This document shows, one piece after another, positions 21,983-33,249 of a DNA stretch of 64,000 bases (within the stretch, counting starts at the first letter, position 1; each line of letters begins with the position of its first letter). The position numbers and the translations under genes were made by a program. The notes under the pieces were generated by a model. It did not search any database and had not been told where the DNA came from. It saw only the letters and a list, made by a program, of their open reading frames with translations. The DNA lies in assembly GCA_028564925.1 (NCBI GenBank), contig CM053028.1:366587012-366651011 (forward strand), read 5' to 3'. Source of the stretch: Lithobates sylvaticus (taxonomy: Eukaryota; Chordata; Amphibia; Anura; Ranidae).

Positions 21983-24900
21983 TAGGGTGCCTAGTTCGTT
22001 ACAACCTCTGAAGCATAGTGGTGATACTGCAGGGTATATGGAGTGGATTCTGGTGGGTGTCATATACCACCTTGTGTGCAGTTTAACTGCTGTTTCATGT
22101 ACTGAGTATGATCTTGTGTTTTTAAACATGTTAACTAACATTTCCGACCATTCATGCGGTTCAAAGGTAAGGCCTATGTCGTTTTCCCAACTAAGCATCT
22201 GTTTGTTTTTTTCTACAAGGGCAAATTCGTTAAGCATGCAGTATAGTTTAGAAATAATCCCCCTGTCTCTGGAAGAGGAACGGCATAGGCGTTCAAAATG
22301 AGTGCTTTCTACACGGGAATCTAATGAGCCTCTTCTAAGATAAAATTGTTTAATGTGTGTGTATCTGTGTATTTCAGAGTGGGGGAAATCGTGGATTGCT
22401 TGTAGTTCGGGAAAAGTTCTAAAATGAGGTCCTATTTTAAAGGCTTGGTATGTGGTGACCCCTGCTAAGTGCCAGAGGAGAAACTGGGAGCTATCTTGAA
22501 ACGCTTGTGGAAAGTCTGGATCTCCTATAAATGAGAGTAGGGGGGAGAGAGGAGATGACAGTTGAAATTTCTTTCCATATAATGACCAAAGGTATAATGA
22601 TTGATATACTATAGTGTTATGGGTGATGAATTGGTTAGGTTTGATAGATTTGGACCATAGTAGTCCTGAGGGGATAAAGGGGAGAATGGCATGTGACTCG
22701 AATTTTAACCATGGGATGTGAGAAAACGGGGCATGCCATTGGGCTGTTTGCGCGAGTCTGGCTGATAAATAGTAGCGCCATAGATCTGGGAGTCCTAATC
22801 CTCCAAGAGGTTGGGGTCTATATAATATTGATTTGTGAAATCTTGTTTTTTTATGGTGTCAAATAAATTTGTTTACGTCTCTTTGAATTGAATCGATGTA
22901 AGATTTGGAGACATAAATGGGGAGAGCTCTAAAGTAAAAAAGGAGTTTAGGTAATATTGCCACTTTGATAGCGGTGACTCTACCCAGAAATGAGATATGG
23001 TATTTGTCCCAGATTAGTAAAAGTGATCTGATGTTGGAAACTATAGGGTGATAGTTTGTATGGAAAAGTGTCTGAAAGTCGGGGTAAGTTGTATACCCAG
23101 ATAACGGAAACTATGGGTGCACCAGTTAAATGAAAAATAATTCTGTAATGAGGATGCAACATCGTTAGGGATATTTATTGGCATGGCTGAGCATTTGGAT
23201 ATGTTTACCCCAAGGCCTGAGATTGTGTGGAATGATTCTAATAAGGAGATTAGGTTGGGTAATGCTATGAGGGGATTTGTTAGAAACAAGAGGACATCAT
23301 CAGCATAAAGGCTGAGCTTGAACTCTTCGGGGCCTTTGTAGTAGCCTTTGATGTTGACATTTTCTGAGATGGCACGGGATAAGGGTTCAATAGCAAGGGC
23401 GAAAAGGAGGGGGGATAGTGGGCAACCTTGTCTGGTGCCTTTTTGGAGAGGAAAAAATTGGGAATTGTTACCGGGGAGTTTAATTCTAGTTTGAGGGTCT
23501 TTATATAAGGCATGGAATCCCTGTAGGAATTCACCCGAGATACCATATGTGGTCCAGGTATGACCAGCTGACGCTGTCAAACGCCTTATGAATGTCTAGG
23601 CTAAGGAGGAGTGTTTGTTTGGAATGTAAGTTGGCTTCTTGTATTATATTGGTAACTAGACGTATATTATCAGTAATTTGCCTTCCTGGGATGAACCCGG
23701 TTTGATCTGGGGAGATTAGGGAAGTGATAACTAATGCTAATCTGTTCGCTAATAATTTCCCGAATATTTTTAAGTCATTGTTGATAACAGAAATAGGACG
23801 ATAATTTTGTGGTAGGGTGTGATCTTTATGGGGTTTGGGGATGAGAGACATATTGGCTAATGGCATTTCTGCCGGGGAGTTGTTCCCCTTTAAGATGTGG
23901 TTATATAGAAGGGCCAGTTTAGGTGATAAAATGTGTGAACATTTTTTATAATAAGAGGCAGAAAATCCACCAGGGCCTGGGGCTGTGGAGGATTTAAGGG
24001 ATTTAATAATTGACGTAATTTCAATTGCGGTACAGGGGGCATTTAATTGTTCAGATTGTTACCTAGATAGAGAGGGTAGTGTCAGATTTGAGAACCACGA
24101 TTGGGAGGTTGGGTCTTTAGTGGGATGGGACTCTGTATAGAGCTTCTTATAGTAATTGACAAAAATGTCCATTATATCATTTGGATGTGAGACCAGAGTT
24201 CCTGTTGAATTACGGAGTTTATATGAGTGTGTCGGTTTTGTGGCTTGATTAAGTTTTCGTGCAAACATTGTGGATGCTGAATTGCTATATAACATAAATT
24301 TGGCTTTTGCCCATCTTAGAGCTTTTTCTGTTTTATCTGAGAGTAGAAGGTCCAAGGCTTGTTTCTTGTCGGTTATTTGTTGTAGGATGTCAGGGGTCGG
24401 GGAGTGATTATATCGGTTATACAACTTATCCAATGTTTTCGTGAGAGAGCGGAGCTCAAGAAGTTTAGCCCTATTCTTTTTGGAGGCTATCTTGATAATC
24501 TGACCTCTGATAACTGCCTTATGGGCGGTCCAGAGTGTGTCAGGTTGGGTGTCAGGGAGCTGGTTTTCAGTAAAATAATCATTTATATTTGTGGTGAGAG
24601 TGTCAATAGTGGAAGGGTCTGTTAATAGGGAGTCATTAAGTCTCCAGGTGTAAGTCGTGGGTTTAAGACCAATTCTGGTGAGTGTGGAAGCAACAATATG
24701 ATGGTCAGACCATGGGCAGACATGTATTTCTGCATTAATAGAGTTGGCCAGGATTGTAGGGGTACAGAAAATGTAATCTATACAAGCTGAGCGTGCGGGA
24801 TGGAATAGAACGTGTAAGATCTGCATCCAGTGTTATGTGCTCGCCATGCATCAATAAGTTGGAGTGTGTTCAGGTTGCGGGACAGAGATTTGGGAAAAGC

Positions 24901-25377
24901 CTTGGAGGAGGGGGTAGTTCTGCTTCTGTCTAGGGTGGGGTGAGCTGTAAGGTTAAAATCGCCCCCAATTATTAAGTGAGGTGATAGATAGCGATCTAGA
25001 ATGGTAAAAAATGGTTGGAAAAACGTTGCTTGCGCTACATTTGGAGCATATATGGAGGCAATAGTTGTAAAGCGACCTTGTAGACTACCTTGTAGTATAA
25101 GAAATCTACTATCGGGATCTTTGTAAATATGTTCAACATCGAATATAGTGGAGTTTTTTATGAATATGGCCACTCCGCGAGATTTAGTGGTATAAGTAGT
25201 ATAATAGTGTTGTTTGAAAGCTTTGTCAAAATATTGGGGATGGTTTGCGTCAGAAAAATGGGTCTCTTGTAATAAGAGGATGTCCGCATTTAAGTTTTTG
25301 TAATGACAAAACGCTTTCTTACGTTTCTGTGGAATATTAAAGCCTTGCACGTTATGTGAAATTACTTTTAATGTCAT
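21983..25377 (-). pseudogene. LINE ORF2 (endonuclease and reverse transcriptase), broken
   Basis: It starts MTLKVISHNVQGFN at 25377. The APE endonuclease blocks LQETHF, IYAPN, GGDFN and, after a frameshift near 24.80 kb, WSDHHIV are visible. The frame 24826-23531 is interrupted by one in-frame TAA at 24056-24058. The RT blocks LPQNYRPIS, SLDIHKAFDS, then after a frameshift near 23.55 kb GTRQGCPLSPLLFALAIEPL and YADDVLLF follow. A further frame change is near 23.05-23.15 kb. The C-terminus near 22237-21983 has the CFRGC-GTL start of the Cys-rich motif, cut by the N gap. ORF2p would nick the target and reverse-transcribe. This copy cannot make it. Confidence 0.9.
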
Positions 25378-26126
25378 TGGGGAATATTTAAATATATAGC
25401 TTGGTGCTTGTTATAATGAAAATGAGCGGAGTAGTGTCGTGGAATGGCCAGACCCACATCATGAGGTATAAAGGAGGATCGAGTTGTCTTAATAGAAAGC
25501 AAAATCTTTGTCTGATAAACAACTATAAAAGTTAATACTTGTGATAAACTTATCATATACAGTATTACGATAGACTTGTTGAAAAAAATGAAAGAAAAAA
25601 TTAGGAAAACAAAAATGAAAAAAGTTAACATTTTACTCAGAAATAAGCATTGAACATGGGGGTCAAAAGAAAACCTTCTAATTGACCAATGAAAACATTT
25701 CTTTGGACAAACTAGTCCAATACCAACCATAGGGTTCAAGAAATCCCGAGGAACCAACATGAGTTGGACCCAATGGTTGGCAGGGGGGGATGACAGCGAA
25801 CGCGGGGAGACTTACCGCCCTAAGGCATCAGTATAATGTAAAGTTATTTAATACGGCGATGCCGTACGGAAAGTTGCATTGTACTATTGTTGCAAAGTCG
25901 GGGTGGGAGAAGAGAGCTTCACGGGTTCATAGTGAGATCTACAAGGTATTGGCAAGGTATTGGTAGGTGTACGAGGTAGGTCTACCTGAGTTGTGGGATT
26001 TTCATCTTTGTGGTGTGAAAGATGAGGTTGCTGTAGGTGAGTACCAAGCACTATGCAGATCTGTGAAGATTGGTAGAAAAAAGAAACAAAAATAAAAAAT
26101 ATTCTCTCTTTTCCTGGGAGGGTAGT
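25378..26126 (-). other. LINE inter-ORF region, no gene seen
   Basis: 749 bp between ORF1 stop and ORF2 start. Mammalian L1 has a much shorter spacer. The frames are short and I recognise no motif. ORF2 translation across such a distance would need reinitiation or an internal entry site. Confidence 0.5.
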
Positions 26127-27152
26127 TTAAGCTGGTTTGTCTCTGAATGATTGGCGCCAATTACCCTGGTTCCGACGTGAGGATGGAGTGTTCCAGATTG
26201 GGCTGGATCCTGGTGTGGGAGGGCGTCGGTTTTGTGGGTCTGGTTCCAGAAGGCCCAATTTAATTAGGATTTCCTTACCCTCCGATGCATTATATGCAGT
26301 ATAGGTGGATCCATTGTGTGGTACTGTGAGCTTGAAAGGGAAGCCCCAGCGGTAACGGATATGGGCTGATTGGAGAACTGATGTGACCTCTTTCATTTTG
26401 CATCTGCGATCCAAAGTGGCTTGTGAAATGTCAGGATAGATTTGTATCTTGGCTCCTTCTAGCTCAATGGCTGCAGAATTTCTTGCGGAACGTAGGATAT
26501 CTTCTTTGGTGAGATAATCCTTTAGGCAAAGGACTATATCACGTGGCGGTTTATCTGCGGGGGGTTTGGGGCGGAGAGCCCTATGGATCCTGTCGCAGAC
26601 GAATGCTGAAGGTAGTGCAGAGGGAAGGAGTGTTTTGAATATCTTGTTAGTGGCTGCAGGGAGGTCGGTAACCGTTTCTGGGATGCCACGCAGTCGCAGA
26701 TTGTTCCTGCGATTACGGTTATCAAGATCTTCGACCTGCGACTGCACCAACTGGAAATTTTCCGCTAGGGATTCATAGTCTTTGCGGAGGTCAGCGTGTG
26801 CCAAAGCAAGTTCATCATGTTTAGTCTCTAAGAGATCTGTGCGATTTCCCAGGGAAGTGATCTCCAGGGATAAAGTGTTAGTTGCTTTATGAAGTTCTGA
26901 CTGAAATGTCCCTGCTATCTTCTCATACATCAGTGACAAGCTATCCTCCAGATCAGCCTTAGTTAAATGTGTGGAGCTCTCACCTTCATCACGGACTGAG
27001 GCCGAGATCCCTGGGTTGGTGTCAGTATGTGGGGAGTCACGCTGGGTCCGGGCGCCTTCTTTAGCCATGCTTCCTTTCTTGGCAGTGTGGAGGAGATAAG
27101 TTGTTAAGGACCCTTGCGGCTTGTTTTTTGTGCCGCTTTTCCGTGACGGCAT
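26127..27152 (-). CDS. LINE ORF1 protein (L1 ORF1p-like), open
   Basis: The 341-residue frame starts MPSRKSGTKNK. Residues about 1-70 are basic and low complexity. Residues about 75-150 form a heptad-rich coiled coil, expected to trimerise the protein. An RRM-like domain follows, with RRNNLRLRGIPE and later RDIVLCLKDYLTKEDI. Then comes a C-terminal domain with IQIYPDIS and RYRWGFPFKLTV, all familiar L1 ORF1p blocks. The protein coats LINE RNA and acts as a nucleic-acid chaperone in the ribonucleoprotein particle. No stop or frameshift is seen, although ORF2 downstream is dead. Confidence 0.92.
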   Translation of the reverse strand: MPSRKSGTKNKPQGSLTTYLLHTAKKGSMAKEGARTQRDSPHTDTNPGISASVRDEGESSTHLTKADLEDSLSLMYEKIAGTFQSELHKATNTLSLEITSLGNRTDLLETKHDELALAHADLRKDYESLAENFQLVQSQVEDLDNRNRRNNLRLRGIPETVTDLPAATNKIFKTLLPSALPSAFVCDRIHRALRPKPPADKPPRDIVLCLKDYLTKEDILRSARNSAAIELEGAKIQIYPDISQATLDRRCKMKEVTSVLQSAHIRYRWGFPFKLTVPHNGSTYTAYNASEGKEILIKLGLLEPDPQNRRPPTPGSSPIWNTPSSRRNQGNWRQSFRDKPA

Positions 27153-28548
27153 ACACCTGGTGGTCCCACAGGGGTGCAGGTAAATTTTAAGCTTTGGTGA
27201 GCAAGATTAGGCCCTGTGGGATGTGATTTGTTTCCGTACAGCCGGAGCCTTAGTCATAGGCGTCCGTGCTCCATCGCGCCGCGCATGCACCCCTTTTAGT
27301 TCATTTTATCATTCCTGTCATAGGGTTGTTGATTGCATCAGGATCTCTGTTAGGTTAACTGTTGCCTGATGGGGTGTGTATCGGGCCTTGATTGTGTAGC
27401 AGGGGATTACCAATTTCTATTGGGCAGCTTTGGGGTCCCCTCAGATAGTTGATCTGGACTGTGTGGGTGTAATAAGGAGGTCTGTGCAGAAGGGACTGAT
27501 TCTGGAAGGACCAGGGAGCTGTTGATGGACTTAGGGTGTCCGAAGATGGCCGCCTCTCATCTCTGACTTTGGAGCTTCTGTTTGTGTAGGGTATCTACAG
27601 CAGCCTCTGGGGTCTACAGATAATCAGTTCTGCGGGATCCGCCACCGGTGAGCGTGGAGGTGACTGTCACAGGGCTCAATAATCTGGCTTGGTAACTTCA
27701 GGAAGGCCCCAATGCTATTGCTGTCGGGTGAAGCAAGATGGCCGCTGCCTGTGGTAATAGGAACAGGGCCTCTATGTCCCTTTTTTTTTTTGCTAACCCT
27801 TTGGTGTTTTTTACAAGATGCACGGGAAATGGATCCCAATTACCAGGGGGGCTATACTAGACAGTTACGGTCTGCTTTTGAGGAGGAGAACAGGCTGGGA
27901 GAGTCCGGAGTGATTATAAGTCAGCCCTGGGTGTAGCAAGATGGCCGCTCCCCGAGAGTAGGCCGGAGCCACGGCCTCCAGTACACCCCGCTGTAGGCCC
28001 TGTGTCTCCCTTGTCTAGATGGCAATCGGAGGGATCTCCGGAGAGGTCAGGGGCAGATGATTCCAGGGGGGGATCCGCTTTTCTAAGGACCGGTACTCAC
28101 TGTGTCAGCGGAGGTAGTGGAGCCTGGGCCTGCAGGCCTGAAGGGTGGCGCCGGAATGCTGAGAGCAGAGCCTGATGGTGGTGGCTACCAGTGGCTGGCC
28201 TCAGATGTCCTCCGATAATGTTGCTGATGGCCAGCGGAGGTATGATGGTTTGATGGGTCCTGGATGGATGTAACCGAGGGCCGTTAGGATCGTCCGGCCT
28301 GTAGGCCACAAGATGGCGCCGGATGCCTCATGTGTAGGGCCCGCTGTATAGCAGAGTGCGGTCTCGGGCTGTTGTTATCTCCCAAATATCGTGTCCTCAG
28401 GGTAGGGTAAGACGTCCTGTAGGTTCCCCGGGGTGTATGCAACTTGATTGGGGAATATTAAGCCGATGATGGCGTTGGATTGCAATTTCTTTCGCGGAGC
28501 ACAGCTTCCACACGTCCTCCTCTATCAACGTCCGGACACGCCCGCCAT
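27153..28548 (-). promoter_or_regulatory. LINE 5' UTR with four YY1-type motifs
   Basis: 1.4 kb of CpG-rich, noncoding sequence upstream of ORF1. The plus strand carries AAGATGG at 27543, 27735, 27938 and 28310; in LINE orientation these read CCATCTT, the YY1 core. The copies at 27735 and 27938 share AGCAAGATGGCCGCT within weakly similar blocks. The spacing (192, 203 and 372 bp) suggests decayed monomers of about 190-200 bp. Confidence 0.55.
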
Positions 28549-28791
28549 GTTGTACTTTGTACAGTGTAAATTACTTTAAAAACCGTCTGTGCTTTTTTTA
28601 AACTAATTTTTTAAATAACTTGATCAACATTTTAGCTAATCAGTGCTGATGAACATAAAATGTTACATTTTGTATTGTTAATTAATTGTATTGTACATTT
28701 AGTTTGTTCAGTTTAAAGAAGTAGGACGTCCACCCAGAATAAGCCGACCGCGCTGTAGCCGTCTTTCGGCTATGGCCCGGTCGGCATGTGG
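28549..28791. mobile_element. piggyBac-like MITE remnant, left arm
   Basis: Ends GCCGACCGGG...CCAC by complement, flanked by TTAA at 28792-28795. The other terminus is missing because the LINE interrupts it at 28548. The whole partner copy is at 52706-52963. Confidence 0.65.
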
Positions 28792-28852
28792 TTAAAGTCT
28801 CACATGATCTATGATTGTTACCTTTTTGTTACATTTTTTAAAGATACAGGTT

Positions 28853-29187
28853 GGCTGCATTCACACCTGAGCATTTTGTTTTCCGGCAGAAATTCGCATG
28901 TTTTTTACCACAATTTTTCCGCAATTTTTACAGTGTTTTTGCCACAATTTTGCAGCGTTTTTGTACAGGGCAAAAGGTTACCAATGTAAAAAGCAGAAAA
29001 ACACATGTAATCTGCCCAAAAAGAAGCTCATGTACTTTTTTGAGCTTTAGGCGTTTTGCTTCAGGTGACAAAACGCTCAGATGTGAACAGGTGCCATTGA
29101 AATGAATTGGATTTTGCTTGTTGGGCCTTTTTCTGGCGTTTTTTCTGGCATGTTACGAGCTGAAAATGCTCAGGTGTGAATGCAGCC
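28853..29187. mobile_element. Harbinger-like MITE (GGCTGCATTCACACCTGAGC family), left arm
   Basis: The perfect terminal inverted repeat GGCTGCATTCACACCTGAGC is at both ends; the right side is followed by TAA. The interior is rich in CGTTTT/AAAACG phrases with no coding. The matching right-arm copy is 52330-52644 and a truncated third copy is 57069-57356. Confidence 0.8.
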
Positions 29188-30305
29188 TAAAAATTATCCT
29201 TTTAAAAGACATGAAGGTTTATTTATTAAATAATTAAACAATGTTCACTTAGCTAGTGATCATTTTTCTCATTTTAAATAGGCAAATATTTATAGGGGAA
29301 TTAAATAAAGGGCTGTTGCTTGTGTATAATTAAAGTAAAAACATCTTCACTTTATTTTCCCTTTATTTGCACATCTCTGCTTCTTTAGTAAATCAATCCC
29401 ATAGTCTTGGGTGTAACCCAGTGTCTTCAAGATCCCTGTTTCTGAGCCTAAAATTATACTATCCTGAAGACCAGAGGATATCGGGTTCCCAACTCTACAT
29501 ATTTAAAAAATACAGGAGTATCCTATATTGTAATATTTACTTGTAGTGCTTACTCTGAAATGGCCTGCTGATTGCCGCAGTTTCTTTTCCCGATTAGTGT
29601 AGAGGCAGCCAGGCACACAGCAATCGTCTGCAGAACCCCCCAGTAAGCAGTAATGGTAGAATTGTGTCTTTATATGGACCTTTCCTATACTAAAACCTAT
29701 TGGTCAATTTAATATAAGATTGTCTAGAATATGGCCCTTCTGCATTATGGGACTTAACTGATAGCTGCCAACCCTTATTATTCTATATTATTATAAGCTT
29801 TGCTTCAACAAAAACACGTGATCGGCGTACATTGAGGTCAAGTTCACAACACCTGCAGTCCAGTGCGTTTTTTTTCTGCATCAAAAAGGCATGGATAGTA
29901 GGTTATATGATTTTTAATGGCAGAATTCACACAAGTGCGGTCAGTTCCAGTGCGTTCCAGTTCCAGAAAAAAGTAGAACATGCTGCATTTTTTCTGCACT
30001 GAACTGCATCGGAAGGCACCTAAACGCACCAAAAACACACTAGAACACATATGTCCTTATTTAATGTTAAGAGGGGGGAATGGAATGCATCAAAAACACT
30101 TTGCGGTTGCTTTTAACCATTATTCAGCCGCTAACGGGAGGCTAACGACGCCCCAGCGCCTCAGTGTGAAAGTGCCCTTAGTGCATTGATTTCTGCCTTT
30201 CCTCCCTGGCCTCTGTACTGTCACACTGACAGGTGCATGGCCAAGGATTTTTGAACTAAAGGTGGGCAGAGCCTGATGGGGAACTGAACGACTAGTGTTC
30301 TCCAC
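29188..30305. other. Palindrome arm, no gene seen
   Basis: AT-rich sequence paired with 51181-52330 and with the third copy at 54890-56047. It contains short repeats but no coding motif I recognise. Confidence 0.6.
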
Positions 30306-30422
30306 AGGGTTGCCAACTTTCAGTAAATTTATGAACAGTTTGTAAAATCTGGACATTCATGGACAGATGAAAAATGACAGATTTTATAAACTGTTCATAA
30401 ATTTACTGAAATTTGTCAACCC
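30306..30422. mobile_element. Small hairpin MITE, left arm
   Basis: Arms of about 45 bp: GGGTTGCCAACTTTCAGTAA at one end and its near complement ending TTGTCAACCC at the other. The right-arm partner is 51065-51180. The third copy (near 54838-54890) retains only one half. Confidence 0.75.
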
Positions 30423-30589
30423 TGGTTCCCCATTAGGTCTTCTTTAGTTATCATTGTCAGCGCAAGGTAGTGGGCAGATCCATAGCCATTATTCTGTGCA
30501 ATAGCTGCTTTAAATCTGGCCACTTCCATGCACTATCACAAGCAAGATGAACCTGATGAAAGAGGGACTAAAGACTGTACCTGAAATTT

Positions 30590-31310
30590 TTTTTTTTTAA
30601 AAGCCAGCAGCTACAAATACTGCAGCTGCTGACTTTTAATAAATGGACACTTACCTGTCACAGTTTCCAGCGATGTCGGCAGCAGAGGCCGATCAATCGC
30701 TCGGCTCTCTGCTGCTGCCGGCGCCATTCTTGGTGAGGGAACCAGGAAGTGAAGCGTTGCGGCTTCACTTCCCGGTTCCCTACTGCGCAAGCGCGAGTTG
30801 CGCAGCGCAATAAGAATCGTCTGCGCTGTCTGCTGGGACCCGTGTGTGTCCCAGCAGACAGCGCGCCGGGACAGGAAGTGGCATAGACTCCCGTGGGAGT
30901 TTATGCCCGGAAGTGGGTGTAAATAGGTATCTGTACCCCCCTCCCCCTTTCTACGGCCGGAAATTAGCACACCAGCTCTAGCTGAAAGCAGTGCAGCCAT
31001 TGGCTCCCGCTGCTGACAATCAAATCCAATGACGCAGCGCCGGGGGTCGAGTCCTGCATTCTGTGTGAATGGACACAGATGCGGGACTCCGCAGCGCACT
31101 CGCACGGGTGTCCACCAAGGTGAGCGCTTCTCCAACGTGGACACTCGATGTGGGGAGGAGCCACCAGCGCTGCTGAGGGACCCCAGAAGAGGAGGACTAC
31201 TGGGGCCACTCTGTGCAAAACAAACTGCACAGTGGAGGTAAGTATGACATGTTTGTATTTTTTTTCTTTTTTTTTTTAACAAGGATTTACAACACCTTTA
31301 AGTAAATGGG
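30590..31310. repeat. CpG-rich interspersed repeat, left arm
   Basis: It begins with the hairpin CAGCAGCTACAA...GCAGCTGCTGACTTTTA, followed by a CpG-dense block with GCGCAAGCGCGAG. A related repeat with the same hairpin head is at 38025-38510. Partners are 50040-50910 and part of 54480-54835. Open frames here of 88-223 codons look like by-products of GC content. Confidence 0.55.
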
Positions 31311-32890
31311 TAAGCAGAGCCTGATGGGGAACTCTGAGACTAGTTCTCCATCAGGTGTGTCTTGGCTTTGCTTGACAGTGGATGTCAGTAAGCTGGAGAG
31401 CAGCTATGGACCCACCCATTGCCATCCACTGTCAATTACAGGCAAGGCGAACCTGATAGGGAACTAATCTCAAAGTTCCCCATCAGGTTCCACTCACTGT
31501 CGGTTCAGTGTGACTTGTTATGATATGGGTTGCCTTTGTCCTAGTAACCAATATAGTAAATATAAAACACATTCAAACATTATAAATTACACTGAAATCT
31601 CATAAACACTGCTCAGACAAGGTAATGCTAGTGGTGTTCCAATAAAGAGAAGAAGCTGCGCTGAATATTGAATTAATAAAAATAACCTGTGAAAAAACAC
31701 ATTATATGCATGTATAAAAAACACAGTGGCAAGTGCAAAAAAAAATGTAAATACATTTTTTCCCCCCGCCTATGATCAGACGTTAGAAAAGATGATACCA
31801 AAATATGTGTAAGTTATGAAAATTAACCATATAATATGTGATTGTGATTGAAACAAAAATTGGACAAATGAATACAGTCTATATATAAAATAGGATGGAT
31901 GAATATGGAAGCAGTCTATATCATGAATCTTGAAAAACGATGGACCATGGCAACACCCACTGACGAGACTCCAGGGGACACAGACTGTGAATCCACCACC
32001 ACACAGAGTAAAGACTTACCAGCTATACAAGCTAAGTTAGCTTGTCACCCAACCTGGGTATTCAGATCTCCCGCTGTTGTTTTGGGCTTGTATATGGGGC
32101 ATTCCTCGAATCCCAGCCCAGATGAGATACCTTTCCACGTGTGTTGGTATTAACCAACACTCACGACTTGGGGTACTTGCTGATAGACCTGGGGTGGGAA
32201 CAAGGTCTCAATAAAGGTATGCAGCCTGTAGGTAAAAATAACAATTTACTACCGCTTTGAGAGTAGGTGCATAAATTTGGATATTGGATCGTAATGCTTC
32301 TTCCAATATCCTCCTCAGATTAGGAAATGATTAAATCCCAAAAAATGATTGCATACTCACAAACAAGATAAATAATAGGTGTGTCACATAACATCTTTAG
32401 CGGTAGGCGATTGTCATCTGGCCATATACCACATGGTTGGAAGGCTGATGTGTTTTGGGGGACATGCCCCCTTTCTCAAAGCTAAACCAACCACATGCAA
32501 AGCCACAGCTTAAATGGTCTCACATAAAAAGCAGCCCTCCTCCTCAATGAGCATAGGCTCCTAAAGACAATGTGCATACCCCCTCCTTGTTGACATAACA
32601 CTGCACTGACCAATGCCATTCCTCATACATATATATGTATAAAAAGGTGTGTGTACGTGCATATCCTGGCTTACTTAACCACCTTGAGTCCCCTGGAAGC
32701 CCCCCCCTCCCCATGTTTGTTTTTGCAGATATTATTAAATTAATGAACACACAACACCTCTCTTCCCCTTCACCCTAAATTCAAGCTGGACACAATTACT
32801 GCCAGTTTAGTTATTTGTGAAATGGCAGTGAATTTGTGCAGCCAAAGTGACAGGTTCCAAAAGGGGTGGTGGTAAAAACTGAACTGAAAT
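31311..32890. other. Palindrome arm, no gene seen
   Basis: Contains repeated GATGGGGAACT/AGTTCCCCATC phrases at 31320-31500 that can fold back, and an 84-codon frame at 31899-32153 kept open in both arms. No recognised motif. Confidence 0.5.
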
Positions 32891-33249
32891 GCCACAGTGG
32901 TGTAGTGGGTAGTACTCTCACCTAGCAGTACAAAGGGTTGCTGGTTCGAATCCCAACCACGACACTACCTGTCTGGAATTTGTATGTTCTCCCTGTGCCT
33001 GCGTGGGTTTCCTCCGGGTACTCCGGTTTCCTCCCACAATCCAAAGACATGCAGGTAGGTTAATTGGCTTCTGTCCAAAAATTGGCCCTAGTATATGAAT
33101 GGGGACCTTGGATTGTGGGCTCCTTGAGGGTAGGGACCGATGTGAGTGTGCAATGTACAGGGATAGGGACAGTTGTAGACACTACACTGGCTCAGGTTGA
33201 ACTGGATGGACTGATGTCTTTATTCAACCTTACTAACTATGAAACTATG
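32891..33249 (+). mobile_element. tRNA-derived SINE (V-SINE-like), left arm only
   Basis: The head shows a pol III A-box-like GGTGTAGTGGGTAG and a B box GGTTCGAATCC. The conserved body contains GTTCTCCCTGTGCCTGCGTG and TCCTCCGGGTACTCCGG, a core shared by many vertebrate V-type SINEs. The tail ends with ACTATGAA repeats. The equivalent right-arm site near 48386-48396 lacks it. The internal pol III promoter would drive its own RNA. Confidence 0.85.

Larger units (their letters stand above)
21983..28548 (-). mobile_element. L1/Tx1-like LINE, near full length at its 5' end
   Basis: The minus strand shows a CpG-rich 5' region, ORF1 with coiled coil and RNA-binding domain, a 749-bp spacer, then ORF2 with APE endonuclease, reverse transcriptase and a C-terminal Cys-rich motif. 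This order defines L1-clade LINEs; Tx1-type elements are the frog members. The 5' start is placed at 28548, where palindrome-arm sequence begins. The 3' end is lost in the N gap. Confidence 0.9.

Noticed and set aside
21503-22237. 244-residue frame spanning the N run
   Set aside because: Only the part from 21983 to 22237 is real sequence; it is the C-terminal piece of LINE ORF2. The rest is unknown bases.
30611-31282. 223-codon minus-strand frame in the left palindrome arm
   Set aside because: It falls in a CpG-rich dispersed repeat; its right-arm and third-copy partners are broken up, with different frames open.
32905-32960. A functional tRNA gene at the A-box/B-box pair
   Set aside because: The sequence continues directly into a SINE body shared with 59632-59995, and the cloverleaf is not maintained.
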